A stretch of 64,000 nucleotides of DNA from Gadus chalcogrammus (lineage: Eukaryota; Chordata; Actinopteri; Gadiformes; Gadidae): NCBI RefSeq assembly GCF_026213295.1, contig NC_079412.1, positions 16,418,856 to 16,482,855 of the forward strand. Direction: 5' to 3'. A program made the position numbers and the translations under genes. This document shows positions 1-15,930 of the stretch, piece after piece. Numbering within the stretch: the stretch's first letter is position 1; each line of letters opens with the position of its first letter. The notes below the pieces were generated by a model. It was not told the DNA's origin. It saw only the letters and a list, made by a program, of their open reading frames with translations, and ran no database searches.

Positions 1-2109
1 CCCTCCATCGAGTGGTCGGAGTAACAGCAAACCGTAACGCATGGTTCCATGTGCCAAAACAGAAATGTGGACATTGGTTTTATTATCAGTGGAAAATGCT
101 ACATTTAAAATAATTGTTTTTCTTTTATCCTTTCTAGCGAGAATTTATTTTTAGGAGGATTTTTCAAATTGTTTCAGGTAACCTTTATTTCATAATGCCA
201 CATTTATTTCATAATGCTACATTTCTTTACTTAAAGCCACATCATTTCATAATGAGGTCATCTCAGACCAAACCAACAGGACCAGAACAGGACTGAATCA
301 CTCATTAGGGCAGAACTCAATGTAAGAGAATTCACAACATTTCTGGTGGATGAAAGGACACAGGGCCTATAAAAATAAGTCGGGAAAAGCTGTTGTGCGG
401 ACAAAATTTAATACATCAATGGGCTCTTAGATAGCCTACCATGCTATTCTTTACAGATCCAATTGATCAACATGGTTTATCAGCCTACTATTCGGGTTTG
501 TATTGAAGACTTTTTAGAAATGCTACTCTTCAAGATATAGACATGGATGACAAAGTCTAAAATAGTTTGAGACTGATATCGAGCCCGTGTCAGTGTTGAA
601 CGCCCCGGTATGTGTGAAACTCCATCTATTCAGCTGCTTATTTCCACTAGTCAATCCACAACTACTGTAGCCTGCTAAAAAAAAGCATTATAAAGTTGCT
701 ATGGGTTGGGTCCTCACCATGGGGATAACACATGGGGAGTCCTTAGAACCTCCTCCGAGAACCATTTTATTTCTGTTCACTTTATCTTTTATTTAAGTAC
801 CCTAGAAGTTTTGTTTAACAGGATATTCAGGACAAACATCTCGGTTTAAGGATGTTCTTTCATAAACATTGAAAGAAGGCGTTGAACTTATTTTTTAACA
901 CATAGGACCCTATCTTGCATCCGGCGCAATTGACTTAATCACTGGCGCATGTGTCGTTGCTAGTTTGCAACTGGCGCAGAGCTTTCTTTTCCCTCCTGCG
1001 CCACCCGTCGGTAAATTAGGGAATGATCTTGCGCCCCAAGGGGCGGCTCGGCGAAAGAGGGATGAGTGTTCTGGCGCAAACGTTCCCTGGAGCTATCTTG
1101 CCGTTTCAGAAACCACTTGCGCCACAAACCAGGAAATACCTGGTTTAAAGTCCGTGGCGTTGTTCGGATGCTATTTTAAGGGCGCATGCATGATGTTGCT
1201 TGTGCACCTCGCACATACACTTTGCTTCTCTCATCTACCTAGCCACACATTCTTGGTAAATTATTTGGGAAAGAACAGCTGATACAGCGGTAATAAGTTG
1301 TACTTTTAAATCAATGCATCTGCAAACATCGTACAGCAAACACATATTTTCTTGACACAGACATTGTGTACATGCCCATAACTTTTTGGATTGATGAGTA
1401 TTTGATCGTGAGAAAACATTGTTTTACCGCGAGTGAGTGTTAAAAAGAATGAATGAATGCGGGCGCGCGTGTGTGTATGTGTGTGCATACGGGTAACTAG
1501 AATATTTCAGACCAACCCTTTTAGATATGCGCCGGGCGCAAGAGTCATTTTTCGCGCCGGTAAACTAGCGACATCGCCGTAGAACCGCCCACAAAGCTAC
1601 TTGCGCTTGGCGCTTCTCACTTGCGGACCGTTTCAGACCGTTAAAATAGGGCCCATAGAGTTTGGTGTGTTATCGCAACAATGTTTAATTGAGGTGGCCA
1701 CTAGAGTTGAGGTTGCAGATTGCAACAACCTGAATCAACTCTCCCCTCCCTTTCCACAACTAAGATGGACTGTACTAGCCTGTATTGTGTAAGGTGCAAG
1801 TAGGTACTTCCAAAATTATGTAATCGCCTACGACAGCAGCAAGTAGCCAAGTGATGAGAATCTTTGATAGATTTATGAAATTCCTATGCAACATCGACTA
1901 TGATAATGCTCCTACACAACCACAGTAGGCCTACTAAAAGATAATCACAAATGGGTCTTAGTCATGGGGATAGCACGCCACACTCCTAAAACTATAAGCC
2001 CATTCCTTTGGTTCTATCTCAAGCTGTTTGTCCGTTCTTGGCTACTGTAGAATCATGGTGATACGACATAGCGGCCTCCGTGAAATAGGAACCTCTCCCC
2101 ATGTAGAAC
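1..2109. other. Intergenic DNA, no gene recognised
   Basis: No open frame here resembles a known protein or shows splice structure. Between about 900 and 1,600 the sequence is rich in a GGCGCA-like word and looks like an old repeat, but I could not find its ends. From about 2,040 the sequence resembles a second stretch at about 12,245-12,330 (the CCGTGAAA-AGGAACC-CCCCATGTAGA words recur), so the right end is part of a dispersed repeat into which the Gypsy element inserted. Confidence 0.5.
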
Positions 2110-2113
2110 ATAC

Positions 2114-2375
2114 TGTGGCGAATATCAAAAAGCAGCGGCGTGATATTCTTTCTGTGACCTTATTGTAACTTTCCAAGAGTACAGCAAGACCTAACTTAAC
2201 CGAGAGCTTAACATTTACTAACCACCTTCACTAACTCTCTTCACTCACTGTCTTCCTGTCTTCTTAACCGTCTTCAACTGTCCTCTTAAAGCAAAGCATG
2301 ATGGGAACACATCAGCAACCAATAGCATGTTTTAATGGTATAAAACAACACAACAAACATAGCCCCGGCGCTACA
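2114..2375 (-). repeat. 3' LTR of the Gypsy element
   Basis: On the minus strand the LTR starts TGTAGCGCC directly after a G-rich polypurine tract (2,376-2,392) and ends GCCACA, giving the TG...CA ends expected of LTRs and short inverted termini. It is 262 bp long. No second copy is present in the window. Confidence 0.65.
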
Positions 2376-2399
2376 TTGCCCCCCCCACCAGTTCGCTTG

Positions 2400-4745
2400 T
2401 CCTCAGCCGACAACACAGTCCTGATAGCAACGGGGAGGCCGCCACCGCCGCCTGTGAGCCCGTGGTGTCGCATGCCCAACCCCCCACTGTCTGTTTGAGT
2501 CTGAGGACTTGTCGGTGTGAGTGCTGGGTGAGCTGGGTGTGTCGGGACATCCAGCCGCCCGGAGCCGGTAGGGTGCCAACGGTCTCTGTGTAACACCACC
2601 ACCCGTCCACGGACACATGATAAACAACATCGGAAAGCTGTTCCAGCACCTCACAGGGCCCCACCCACTGTCTGGTCAGTTTGGGAGAGACCCCCTTTTT
2701 CAGGGATGGATTGTAGACCCACACCTTCTCCCCAGGCACAAAGGAGCGGCCCTGGCAACAGAGGTCATACCCCCGCTTTTGCCGCATTTTTTACCGAAGG
2801 CTATGTCCACAGGCGTCCGCAGCTGTCTTCCAAACATAAGTGTGGCTGGTGTGCACCCCGTGCCCACAGGACATGGGGTAGGTGGCGGTCCCAGCCTCGC
2901 TGGTGTCGTGAGGTGACGATAGCCAGTTGCGTGGCAAGCGTCCGGTTGAACCTCTCCACTAGCCCGTCGCTCTGGGGGTGGAGGGGCGTCGTCCTGGTCT
3001 TGCTTACCCCCATGCGTTTGCACACCTCAGCAAAGATTTGAGCCTCAAAGTTCCGCCCATGACCGCTGGGCAGTTCCTGAGGTGCCCCGAAATAGTGAAA
3101 TAGTGAAACTATTTCACTGAAATAGTGAAATAGTAAATTGCCACGAGGATGTAGCAGTTCCCGCTATCTGTGGTGGGGAATGGGCCCAGGATGTCCACCC
3201 CAACCCGCTCCATGGGGGCCCCCGCCTGGTATTGCTGCAAAGGGGCATGGGAACGTCCAGTCTGCCCCTTCTTAGAAGTGCAGGAGGCACAGCAGTGAAC
3301 GAAAAGCTCTGTGTCCTTCCTGCAACCAGGCCAGTAAAAACGCTGGTGCAGCTTGTTGAGGATCTTGGCCACCCCATAGTTTCCTGCCCCCACCGAACCG
3401 TGGATCGCATGTAGCACCCATTGGCGCCAGTGCATGGGCACTAGTAATTGCCACATATCTCTCCCCCAGACTGGTGCACGCCAGACCCTGTAGAGTAGTC
3501 CATCCCACCGTGCCAAGGTGGCCCACTCGGAGAAGTAGGTCTTGGTTTCCACGGACAAGGCAGGGACAGCTTGCTGGGAGGGGGTGTGCCTGGTTGTCAA
3601 CCCACTGTCCCACCCTGGCCAGTGTGGGGTCACTGTCCTGTGCTGCCTGGCACTCCTGGTCTTCCATGGCAGTCAGCCAACCTTCATCTGGCCCGACCAG
3701 TCCTGTGGCAGCTACCTGGAGAGTAGCTCCATCTCACTCCTCTTGGCGTTCACAGTGTCTGCAGTCCTCACAGGGGCGTTGGGACAGGGCATCTGCATTG
3801 CTGTGCAGACGCCCAGCTCGGTGTTGGATCTCAAAATCGTAGTCCTGCGGGGCCTCAAACCACCAGGCCACCTGACCCTCAGGCTCCTTGATGCTGAGCA
3901 ACCAGGTCAGGGAAGCGCGGTCTGTCTGCAGGAGGAACCACTGGCCGTAGAGGTAGGGGCGAAAGTGTCTGAACGCCTCAACCACTGCCAGGAGCTCACG
4001 TCGGGTGAGGCAGTAGTTGTGCTCGGGGCAAGACAAGGAGCGACTGTAGTAAGCCATCACCCTCTCGTCCCCTGCTCTCTCCTGCGACAGGACTGCCCCC
4101 AGTCCCACGTCACTAGCATCAGTGTCGACTATGAAGCTGCGGCCAGGGTCAGGAAGGGCCAGGATGGTTGCGGTTGTCAGAGTAGCACGGAGCTGGGCAA
4201 AGGCGGCTGCACAGTCGTACTCCCAGCTGAACTCCCTCCCTTTGTCCGTGAGACGGTGTAGAGGGGTGGCAATTGGTGCGAAGTCGCGGACGAACCGTCG
4301 ATAGTATGAGGCGAGCCCCAGGAAGCTGCGCACCTCACTGACATTTCGGGGGATGGGCCAGTTCCTTACCGCCTCCACTATGGCAGCCACGCTGCCATAG
4401 TAGCCACGCCTTCTGGCCACAGCTCATGGCCCAGGAACCTGGTCTCGCGCTGCAGCAGGTTGCACTTTTTGGGGTGTAGATGCAGGCCTGCGCCCTGAAT
4501 GGCTTGGAAGACCTGGCGGAGGTTCTCCAGAGCCAGCTTGAAGTCCTTGGCATGGACCAGAAGGTAATTAACGTAGACCTCGCACTGTTTTCTGTGAACG
4601 TGAGCCAGAACCCTCTCCATAAGTCTGTCAAACGTGGCGGGAGCATTGAAGAGAACCTGGCTCTGCTGAGCATCGAGTCCTTCGCTGCTCCGCTAGTATA
4701 GTTCCTGGATAGCGTTGTCATCATCTGAAGATGGGGGCTGGGGAG
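2400..4745 (-). pseudogene. Gypsy pol remnant (RT, RNase H, integrase)
   Basis: The RT piece (about 4,745-4,378) retains the palm region, but the YxDD active-site box reads Y-V-N-Y, so both catalytic aspartates are lost. The RNase H piece (4,420-3,734) keeps the FIVDTDASD and ALSQR-type motifs. The integrase zinc-binding and first-Asp regions (GVDILGPFP) are present. The region carrying the second catalytic Asp reads SGHG, and a 45-bp palindromic insertion at 3,090-3,134 breaks the frame. The catalytic Glu region (GLVERFN) and a C-terminal PGEKVWVYNP motif survive. Several frames are needed to follow it, so no functional product is expected. Confidence 0.85.
3090..3134. repeat. Palindromic short repeat inside integrase
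   Basis: The word GAAATAGTGAAATAG occurs twice, flanking an inverted ACTATTTCACT. The block is unlike the surrounding GC-rich integrase sequence and replaces part of the catalytic core, so it is probably filler DNA at a deletion junction. Confidence 0.6.
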
Positions 4746-4749
4746 TCTT

Positions 4750-5172
4750 AGCCCCCACGGAGGTCGCTGTTGTCGTAGACGGACAAGGCGGCGGAGACGG
4801 AGGTGGTGCAGCGCCTGGTGGACACAGCTGGGCTTGTGTACACCCTACCTTCCCCCCTTGACGGCGCTGGAGGGTCAGCGTCTCCATGCCGAGGTGAATG
4901 GCGTTCCTCGACACATCCACATAGTCTAGTCGCTCGGTGGGCGTTAGGTCGAGCAACACCTGCAGCGCCTTCCCCTCCAGTGCTAGAGCAACGTGGGCAG
5001 CAGTGTCTTGGTTGCTCCAATTTTTATTCGCTGCAGCCAGCCCAACTTGCGCTAGGTACGGCTCCAGGGTTGTGATGCCGGCGTATCGTGGGAGCTTGAA
5101 GGTGGTCCGTGGGCTAGCGATGGGAATGACAGCAGCAGCAGCCGGCGGAGAGGCGGTCAGCGGCGCCCTACA
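4750..5172 (-). pseudogene. Gypsy gag remnant
   Basis: The minus-strand translation includes FKLPRYAGITTL and LLDLTPTERLDYVDV stretches of the kind found in the gag regions of fish Gypsy elements that carry SCAN-like capsid domains. The remnant runs without an intervening protease into mid-RT, showing a deletion. The assignment as gag rests on position and general resemblance. Confidence 0.5.
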
Positions 5173-5176
5173 ATAC

Positions 5177-6851
5177 TTCAGAATGTAATGTGTGCAAATG
5201 GGCTATCACAGCCAACCTAGTGGTTCTACATGTTATATTCTTGTCTAATAGGAGTGTTGGAAAAATAAGCTAGCGATTTGTCTTCCCATGACAAAGCTGC
5301 TCAGATTGTTTCTTTGTTGTCCGGTGTTGCCTTAATGTATGGTTGTGTTTAAACAGAAAGTTCTGCAGTGTCATCATCAAATTTATTTGAACTTGTAGTG
5401 TGAACAGTACAGCTATCTGATGACTTGGTTGTGTAGCGTGACCAAGCTATAACTGTTATCGTCAGGCGTGACCGAGCCAGCACCTAGTAGCCATAGCAAC
5501 CTTCAGGTACATTTGAACAGTTGAGTAATTCTTTGTTTATTAATACATATTTATTGTTGTATTTTTGTTCCAACATATTTTTTAGATTGAAGAACATAGA
5601 GGAAGGATACATTCATAAAATATTAGTTTTAAAAATATTACTTTGGCGTATCAAGGAGCCACAGGGGAGGGGCATCCAGCCCAAGAACCTCCGGCTCCTG
5701 ACCCCTGCAGTAGTACAATACCATTGTTAAACCTCCGATCATAAAATAACGTTTTCTTTTATATAACATATTAAACATTTTAGGTTGAATGATAAATAAA
5801 GGAAGGAAGCTCTGTGAGGATCCGTGGTCTGTCTGAGCTGCTCTGAGGCTGGATCTTTGCAAATGTGATGACGCAGAACTGTAAATACAACTTCATAAGA
5901 TCAGATAAGATAAGATAGAACTGTATTGATCCCCAGGCAGGGACATTTGGCTGTTTACAAAAGAAGAATGACGTGCAAAATGAAAGGGAGGAAAAATCAC
6001 AGGAAGTGCAAAATGAGCTGTATTCCAAGCGTATGGGTTTATGTATTTAAAGTGTCCAAAGTCGGTCAATTAAACTAAATGTTTTTATGTGAAGTAGAAG
6101 AGGGTCTAATGAAATGGTGGGGGTGGCAGGGGAATAGACATGTATTGCATTGCCACAGCATTTGATGCATTGTTTTGATGCCTTTAACAACAACCTTCTA
6201 TTTACAGAAAGAAAAAAAAATATTTAAGAAATTATTGGTGGATATGTTCCACTCTTAAGAAACTTTATAGTTCAATAGTTTTGAAACTGAGCTAATCTGT
6301 AATTACAGAAGTTACACCAAGGTTTAATGAAACATGTTGTCATTAGAGTACATTCTGCCATTGGAAAAGGATGCCGCAACCATTTTTGAAGAAACATCTC
6401 ATTACATCGGTTAGTTTTCCACTTTGGTTTGCAGAGATATCCTATTAATTTTGAAAATATGTATTCTAAGTAATACATTTAAATTTTTCACATAAAAATA
6501 TACTTTTTCTGATTTTAACTCATCATAATTTCACGATTAATTACGATAACAAAATACATGACTTCCAACATAATAAAACCCAACATTCGAATGCTCCTAT
6601 GCTTCCAAAACAGAGGCTATGTTGGTCAAGCCCTATATCTGACTATTATTCGGTTTATAGATAGCACTATAAGGGACCCCCGGCTTTTCTATGATGACTC
6701 ACGGTCTTACTAAATAGTTTTACATATATATATGTACAAATGTTTTAAAGACCAGCAAAACACTGTAAATCTACGACCTTGTTGAAAGATCCTACATTTC
6801 CTGCTCTGTCACTCAGGTTTAATCATGATGTAGGAGTAGCCTGGCCAGATT
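5177..6851. repeat. Duplicated 3' flank of SULT copy 1
   Basis: No gene is seen. From about 5,480 to the end of SULT copy 1 the sequence is clearly paralogous to about 12,455-13,803 downstream of copy 2, and more weakly to 18,240-18,900 downstream of copy 3. Shared landmarks are the ACCTCCGGCTCCTGACCCCTGC word, a CTGTATTGATCCCCAGGCAG word (resembling 3' tails of common fish retroposons) and CACCAAGGTTTAATGAA. The duplication unit therefore includes the gene plus more than 1 kb of downstream DNA. Confidence 0.75.
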
Positions 6852-9209
<2,358 letters not shown>

Positions 9210-9221
9210 GTCGGCAGCCTA

Positions 9222-9783
9222 GTTTTGCTTCTCCTGAAGGTCTTAGTCCACTTGATTTCTTCCTCTGCGTTCGATGGGTTTTGTTGCTGGAATCCCTTAC
9301 TTTCCCCCACTTGGATTAGGTAACATTCGATGACCTAAACCATGAGTTTGCAGAGGTGGGCAGAGCCTATTGCATTATCACCCTATCAATGTTTGACCTA
9401 ACTTTCTGAACATAATACTATGACTGTAATGTCGCTTATCATTTACTTTTATTATTTACTTACTGTATCTCATTCTCTGAATAGGTCTGACATGAATGAT
9501 ATGTACACCAAGGGAGCCAGACTTTTGCTATCAAGTCAACGTGGCCTCCACTCTGCTCCAATCAACTGAGCTGGGCTATACCGCACCCTCACTACTGGGT
9601 TGAGGCGTGCTGGGTCCGGTAGAAAAGCGCCATAGACAACAGAATTAGTTGGGGGAATTAAGCACATAAATAGGTCATTTCGCGAAAATTCATCTAAAAG
9701 TGTCAAATTTGGCACAGATGTAGTTCAGGTCATACTGAAAGGATTTAGCTAGGGCGCCGGAGCCAGCGACCCTCAGGGCCAAG
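9222..9783. other. 5' flank of SULT copy 1, no gene seen
   Basis: Immediately upstream of the first coding exon the sequence is alignable to the upstream regions of the other SULT copies (GTGGG-TTCTG and CCTTTCC-like words), which probably includes 5' UTR and promoter. I could not locate a transcription start. The remainder is unrecognised. Confidence 0.4.
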
Positions 9784-10256
9784 ATGACGGCCAAATCCAA
9801 TATGGCCGCTGCCCGAAAAGGGTTCACTTTAGCTTTTGAACCACATGAGCTACAAATACAAACTTGATTGTCTTTTTTAGCTTAATTGATCATGGGAAAC
9901 ACATAGGAATGTTTATATTTATGATCCAGTATATTTGGACCCCTTAATCCTCCAAATCCAATATGGCCGCCACCTGAAAAGGGATTTGGCTGCATATTTT
10001 GAACCAGATGAGATACAAATGTAAGGTTGATATATATTTTACCTTTTCTGGCTACGGGAAACACAAAACAATATTTATATTTATGATTGGATATGTGGAC
10101 CCCAAATCCAATCTGGCTCCTATATGAAAAAGGGTTTTGACTACAAATTTTGAAACAAATAAGCTACAGATGAAAACTTGATGTCTATTGAATTGTATTC
10201 ACCATGACACACACAGGAATGCTTGCATTTGTGATTGCCTATGTTTAGACCCCACA
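9784..10256. repeat. Three-unit tandem repeat of about 150-160 bp
   Basis: Three diverged units start at AATCCAATATGGCCGC (9,796), AATCCAATATGGCCGC (9,955) and AATCCAATCTGGCTCC (10,107). Each contains in order AAAAGGG, TTTTGAACCA-ATGAG, GGGAAACACA, TTTATATTTATGAT and TTGGACCCC-like words. The array stops where the BEL/Pao integrase region begins. Confidence 0.8.
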
Positions 10257-10261
10257 TTTGC

Positions 10262-11623
10262 CTTTACAAGAGAACACGAAAGAAGCTGTACTCTCCAGCA
10301 GATATTGAATTTAGAGACCTCCTTGAGGAGCTTTGCGCTCTGCAGAAAGGTGAAAAGATCAAGAGAAGTAATTCTATCATGAAACTGGATCCCTTCCTCC
10401 AAGATGGGGTTCTCCGGGTTGGTGGAAGATAGCACCGGGCAGCCTTGCCAGAACACACAAAGCATCCAGCTATCCTGGCCAAGGATCACCACATCACGAC
10501 CCTGATCATCAGGAACGCTCATGAGGAAATCGGACATGGAGGGAGAAACCATACCCTTGCTCAGCTGAGACAAAGGGTCTGGATACGCAAAGGAAATGCA
10601 GCGGTGATAAGTGTGCTTTCAAAGTGTATGAAATGCCGGAAGTGTCAAGCTGCTGTGAGTGAACAGAAGATGGCGAATCTACCACCTGATCGTCTACTGC
10701 CTGACCATCCACCGTTCACTAACGTCTGTGTAGACTCTTTCGGCCCCTTTGAAGCAAAGCGTGGACGCGTGCAAGTCAAGCGTTATTGAGTCTTGTTTAC
10801 TTGCCTTACAGTCACAGCAGTCCACATAGAAATCTCGCACTCTCTCGACATCGCCTTGTGTATAAATGCAGTGAGACATTTCATAGCCAGAAGAGGACAA
10901 GTGGAGGTTATGAGATCCGATAATGGAATGAACCTGGTAGCTACAGAACACGAGATCCGCCGGACAATGAAAGAATGGAACCAGTCCCAGATCTCTGAGG
11001 CTCTACTGCAAAGGGGAGTCACTTGGATCTTCAACCCGCCTGCCGGGTCGCAACACGGTGGTATCTGGGAGCGACAGTTAAGAACAGTCTGGAAGATACT
11101 TACCAACCTTCTGAAGCTCCAGTCACTGGATGATGAACGTCTGCAAACTGTGATGTGTGAAGTACAAGCAGTGATCAACAGCAGACCCCTTACCAAGTCA
11201 TCTGATGATGTGGACGACCTCGAGCCACTGACGCCGAATCATCTTCTCCTGCTCAAGGGAAAACCAGCACTCCCTCCAGGTGTGTTTCAGAAGAAGGATC
11301 TATATTCAAAACGAAGATGGAGGCAGGTGCAGTATATCTCTGACATCTTCTGGAAGCGCTGGTCCAGAGAATACTTGACCCTACTGCAAGAAAGGCAGAA
11401 GTGGCTGGAGAAGAGGAGAAATGTGAAAGAGGGAGACATCGTACAAATCGTGGACGAGAGGGCTCCAAGAGGGCCCTGGTTAATGGGAAAAGTTGAGAAG
11501 ACAATCCCCGATGCCAAAGGGTTTGTCCGTCAGGTCCTTGTCAAAACAAAGACCAGCACCTTAGAGAGACCCATAGATAAGTTGTGTCTCCTGCTCGAGA
11601 TGGAAGAATCTCATGGACAATAA
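10262..11623 (+). pseudogene. BEL/Pao pol remnant (integrase)
   Basis: The frame reads RKKLYSPADIEF...DPFLQDGVLRVGGR, then an HHCC zinc finger (HEEIGHGG...CMKCRKC), the DDE core with VCVDSFGPF, MRSDNGMN and the HGGIWER glutamate region, and a basic C-terminal segment (EGDIVQIVDE). Two in-frame stops interrupt it: TAG at 10,430-10,432 and TGA at 10,787-10,789. The catalytic residues themselves appear retained, so decay by point mutation seems modest. Confidence 0.85.
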
Positions 11624-11816
11624 AGGACATTATTATCTAGGACTTTATTATTTTCCATAGTTGCCTATCTTGTGGGCCTCTTTAAGATTGGTCAAGGTTG
11701 TTTATGTTGTTTTAGACCTATGAAAGAGGACAGAAGGAAATTAGAAAATGCAAAATTATTCTTTAGTTTTAGTTAGTTAATTGTCATCCCCATGATGAGC
11801 AATTAGGGGCCGGAAA

Positions 11817-12138
11817 TGTTAGTGCCATTTTTCCATATTGTAATTTAGACTTAGATATTATTAAGATTTAGATATTATATATTTAGATTAATATTTAGTG
11901 ATTGTTTATTAGATTGATTAACTAATTGTCTTGCATAGTTTTGCATTTTAGTTTAATAACTGTTGAGTGTACTTGTTTTCATTGTTTATAATTATTAGAG
12001 ATGCATAGGACATTGGTTGCTATAGAGGGCGCTGTTAAGCTGTAGCACTTAAGAAGAGTAAAACTGTGTGTTTTGTATCATTTTGTGGCTTTCAGTAAAG
12101 ACGAGCAAACGCACAATTTTTCTACCGTCGTTTCAACA
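11817..12138 (+). repeat. 3' LTR of the BEL/Pao element
   Basis: After a purine-rich tract (AGGGGCCGGAAA) the LTR begins TGTTAGTGCC and ends TTTCAACA, with TGTTR/YAACA inverted ends, and is 322 bp. A poly(A)-like AGTAAAG lies near its end. No 5' partner is present, so the ends are inferred. Confidence 0.6.
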
Positions 12139-13803
12139 GTAAACACGCGTAGACCTCGTTCTTTCTGTCAAAGAGTGGTTAATCGACTGAATATGTTTAG
12201 AGCGATTTACGAATGCACTACAAGGGAGTTTTAGCCACTACGGACATGGTGGCGTCCGTGAAAGAGGAACCCCTCCCTGACCCCTCCCCATGTAGACTAT
12301 ACTTAAGAGTGTAATGTCACGTAATGTATTGTGAATATGTATTATATAGATAATATAAATAAAAAAATAAAGGGAGGGAAAATTACAGGAAGTGCAAAAT
12401 GAGCTGTATTCCAAGAGTATGGGCTTATGTTAAAGTATCCATAAGACCTGGATGACATAAGACCTAGTGGCCATAACAACCCTGAGATACATTTGAACAT
12501 TTGAGAAATTCTTTGTTTATTAATACATATTTATTGTTGTTTTTTCAAACATATTTTTAGATTGAAGAATATTGAGGAAGGATACATTCATTAAACATTA
12601 GTTTTAAAAATAATACTTTGGCGTATCAAGGCGCCACATTGGAGGGGCCTCCAGCTCAAGAACCTCCGGCTCCTGACCCCTGCAGTAGTACAATACCATT
12701 GTTAAACCTCCGATCATAAAATAACGTTTTCTTTTATATAACATATTAAACATTTTAGTTTGAATGATAAATAAAGGAAGGAAGCTCTGTGAGGATCTGT
12801 GGTCTGTCTGAGCTGCTCTGAGGCTGGATCTTTGCAAATGTGATGACGCAGAACTGTAAAGATTAGATAAGATAAGATTCAACTGTATTGACCCCAGGCA
12901 GGGACATTTGGCAGTTTACAAAAGAAGGAAGACGTGCAAAAATAGAGTAGCCTAACTGCAAAATGAGCGGTTTTCCAAGTTAATGGGTTTATGTTTTTAA
13001 AGGGTCCAAACTCAGTAAATTAAACTAAATGTGTTTATGTGACGTAGAGGAGGGTCAAATAAGATGGTGGGGTGGCAGGGGAATAGGCATGTATGCCACA
13101 GCCGTTTTGATGCCTTTAACAAGAATCACTTTCTACTTACAGAAAGTAAAAAATAAACATGAATGAAATTATTGATGGATATGTTCCACTCTTTGTAACT
13201 TTTGTGTTCAATATTTTTGAAACTAAGCTAGTCTGTAATTACAGAAGTTACACCAAGGTTTAATGAATAAGGTTATCATTAGAGTATCTTCTGCCATTGA
13301 ATTAAGGATGCCACATGCAACCATCTTTCAAGAAACATCTCATTACATTGGTTGGTTTTCCACTTTGGTTTGCAGAGATATCCTATTAATTTTGAAAATA
13401 TGTATTCTATGTAATACATTTTAATTCTAACATTCTAATTCTAACATGAAAATATACATTTGCTGATTTAACTCAAATCATAATTTCACGATTAATTACT
13501 ATTACAAAATACATGACTTCCATCATAATAAAAACCAACATTTGAATGCTCCTATGCTTCCACAATAGAGGCTGTGTTGGTCAAGCCCTATATCTGACTA
13601 TTATTTGGTTTATGATTAGCACTATTAGTGACCCCGGCTTGTCTAGGACGACTCATGGTCTTACTAAATAGTAATATATATATATATATACATACAAATG
13701 TTTCAAAGACCAGAAAAACACTGTATGTCCTTGTAGAAAGATCATACATATCCTCCTCTGTCACTCAGGTTTAATCATGATGCAAGAGCAGTCTTGCCGG
13801 ACA
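12139..13803. repeat. Repeats and duplicated 3' flank of SULT copy 2
   Basis: At 12,240-12,330 lies a repeat related to the target site of the Gypsy element. From about 12,455 the sequence is paralogous to 5,480-6,851 (downstream of copy 1), with small indels. Part of the motif near 12,370-12,430 (CAGGAAGTGCAAAATGAGC) recurs again near 12,955. No gene is seen. Confidence 0.7.

Positions 13804-15930
<2,127 letters not shown>

Larger units (their letters stand above)
2110..5176 (-). mobile_element. Ty3/Gypsy LTR retrotransposon, internally deleted and dead
   Basis: Reading the minus strand gives a gag-like remnant (about 5,172-4,750), reverse transcriptase, RNase H (4,420-3,734), integrase zinc finger and core (3,667-2,700) and integrase C-terminus (2,787-2,450), then a purine tract and one LTR (2,375-2,114). 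The direct repeats ATAC at 2,110-2,113 and 5,173-5,176 look like the target duplication; a related repeat at about 12,297 shows a similar sequence uninterrupted at that point. The 5' LTR is missing except for about five terminal bases, and gag joins directly to mid-RT, so large internal deletions have occurred. Several frameshifts and catalytic losses show that it is inactive. Domain order RT-RNaseH-IN places it in Ty3/Gypsy rather than Ty1/Copia. Confidence 0.85.
10257..12138 (+). mobile_element. BEL/Pao LTR retrotransposon, 5'-truncated
   Basis: The segment holds the 3' part of a BEL/Pao pol gene and then a 3' LTR. Integrase zinc finger, DDE core and the C-terminal domain typical of Pao integrases are recognisable. 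Everything 5' of the integrase (gag, protease, RT, RNase H) and the 5' LTR is absent. It lies between SULT copies 1 and 2, which it separates by about 4.6 kb instead of the 0.6-3.7 kb seen elsewhere in the array. Confidence 0.85.

Noticed and set aside
965..1282. 105-codon frame
   Set aside because: No recognisable domain, odd composition, and it lies in a GGCGCA-rich repeat-like stretch.
3542..4261. 239-codon plus-strand open frame
   Set aside because: It is antisense to the Gypsy RNase H and integrase frame. No similarity to a protein was seen on this strand.
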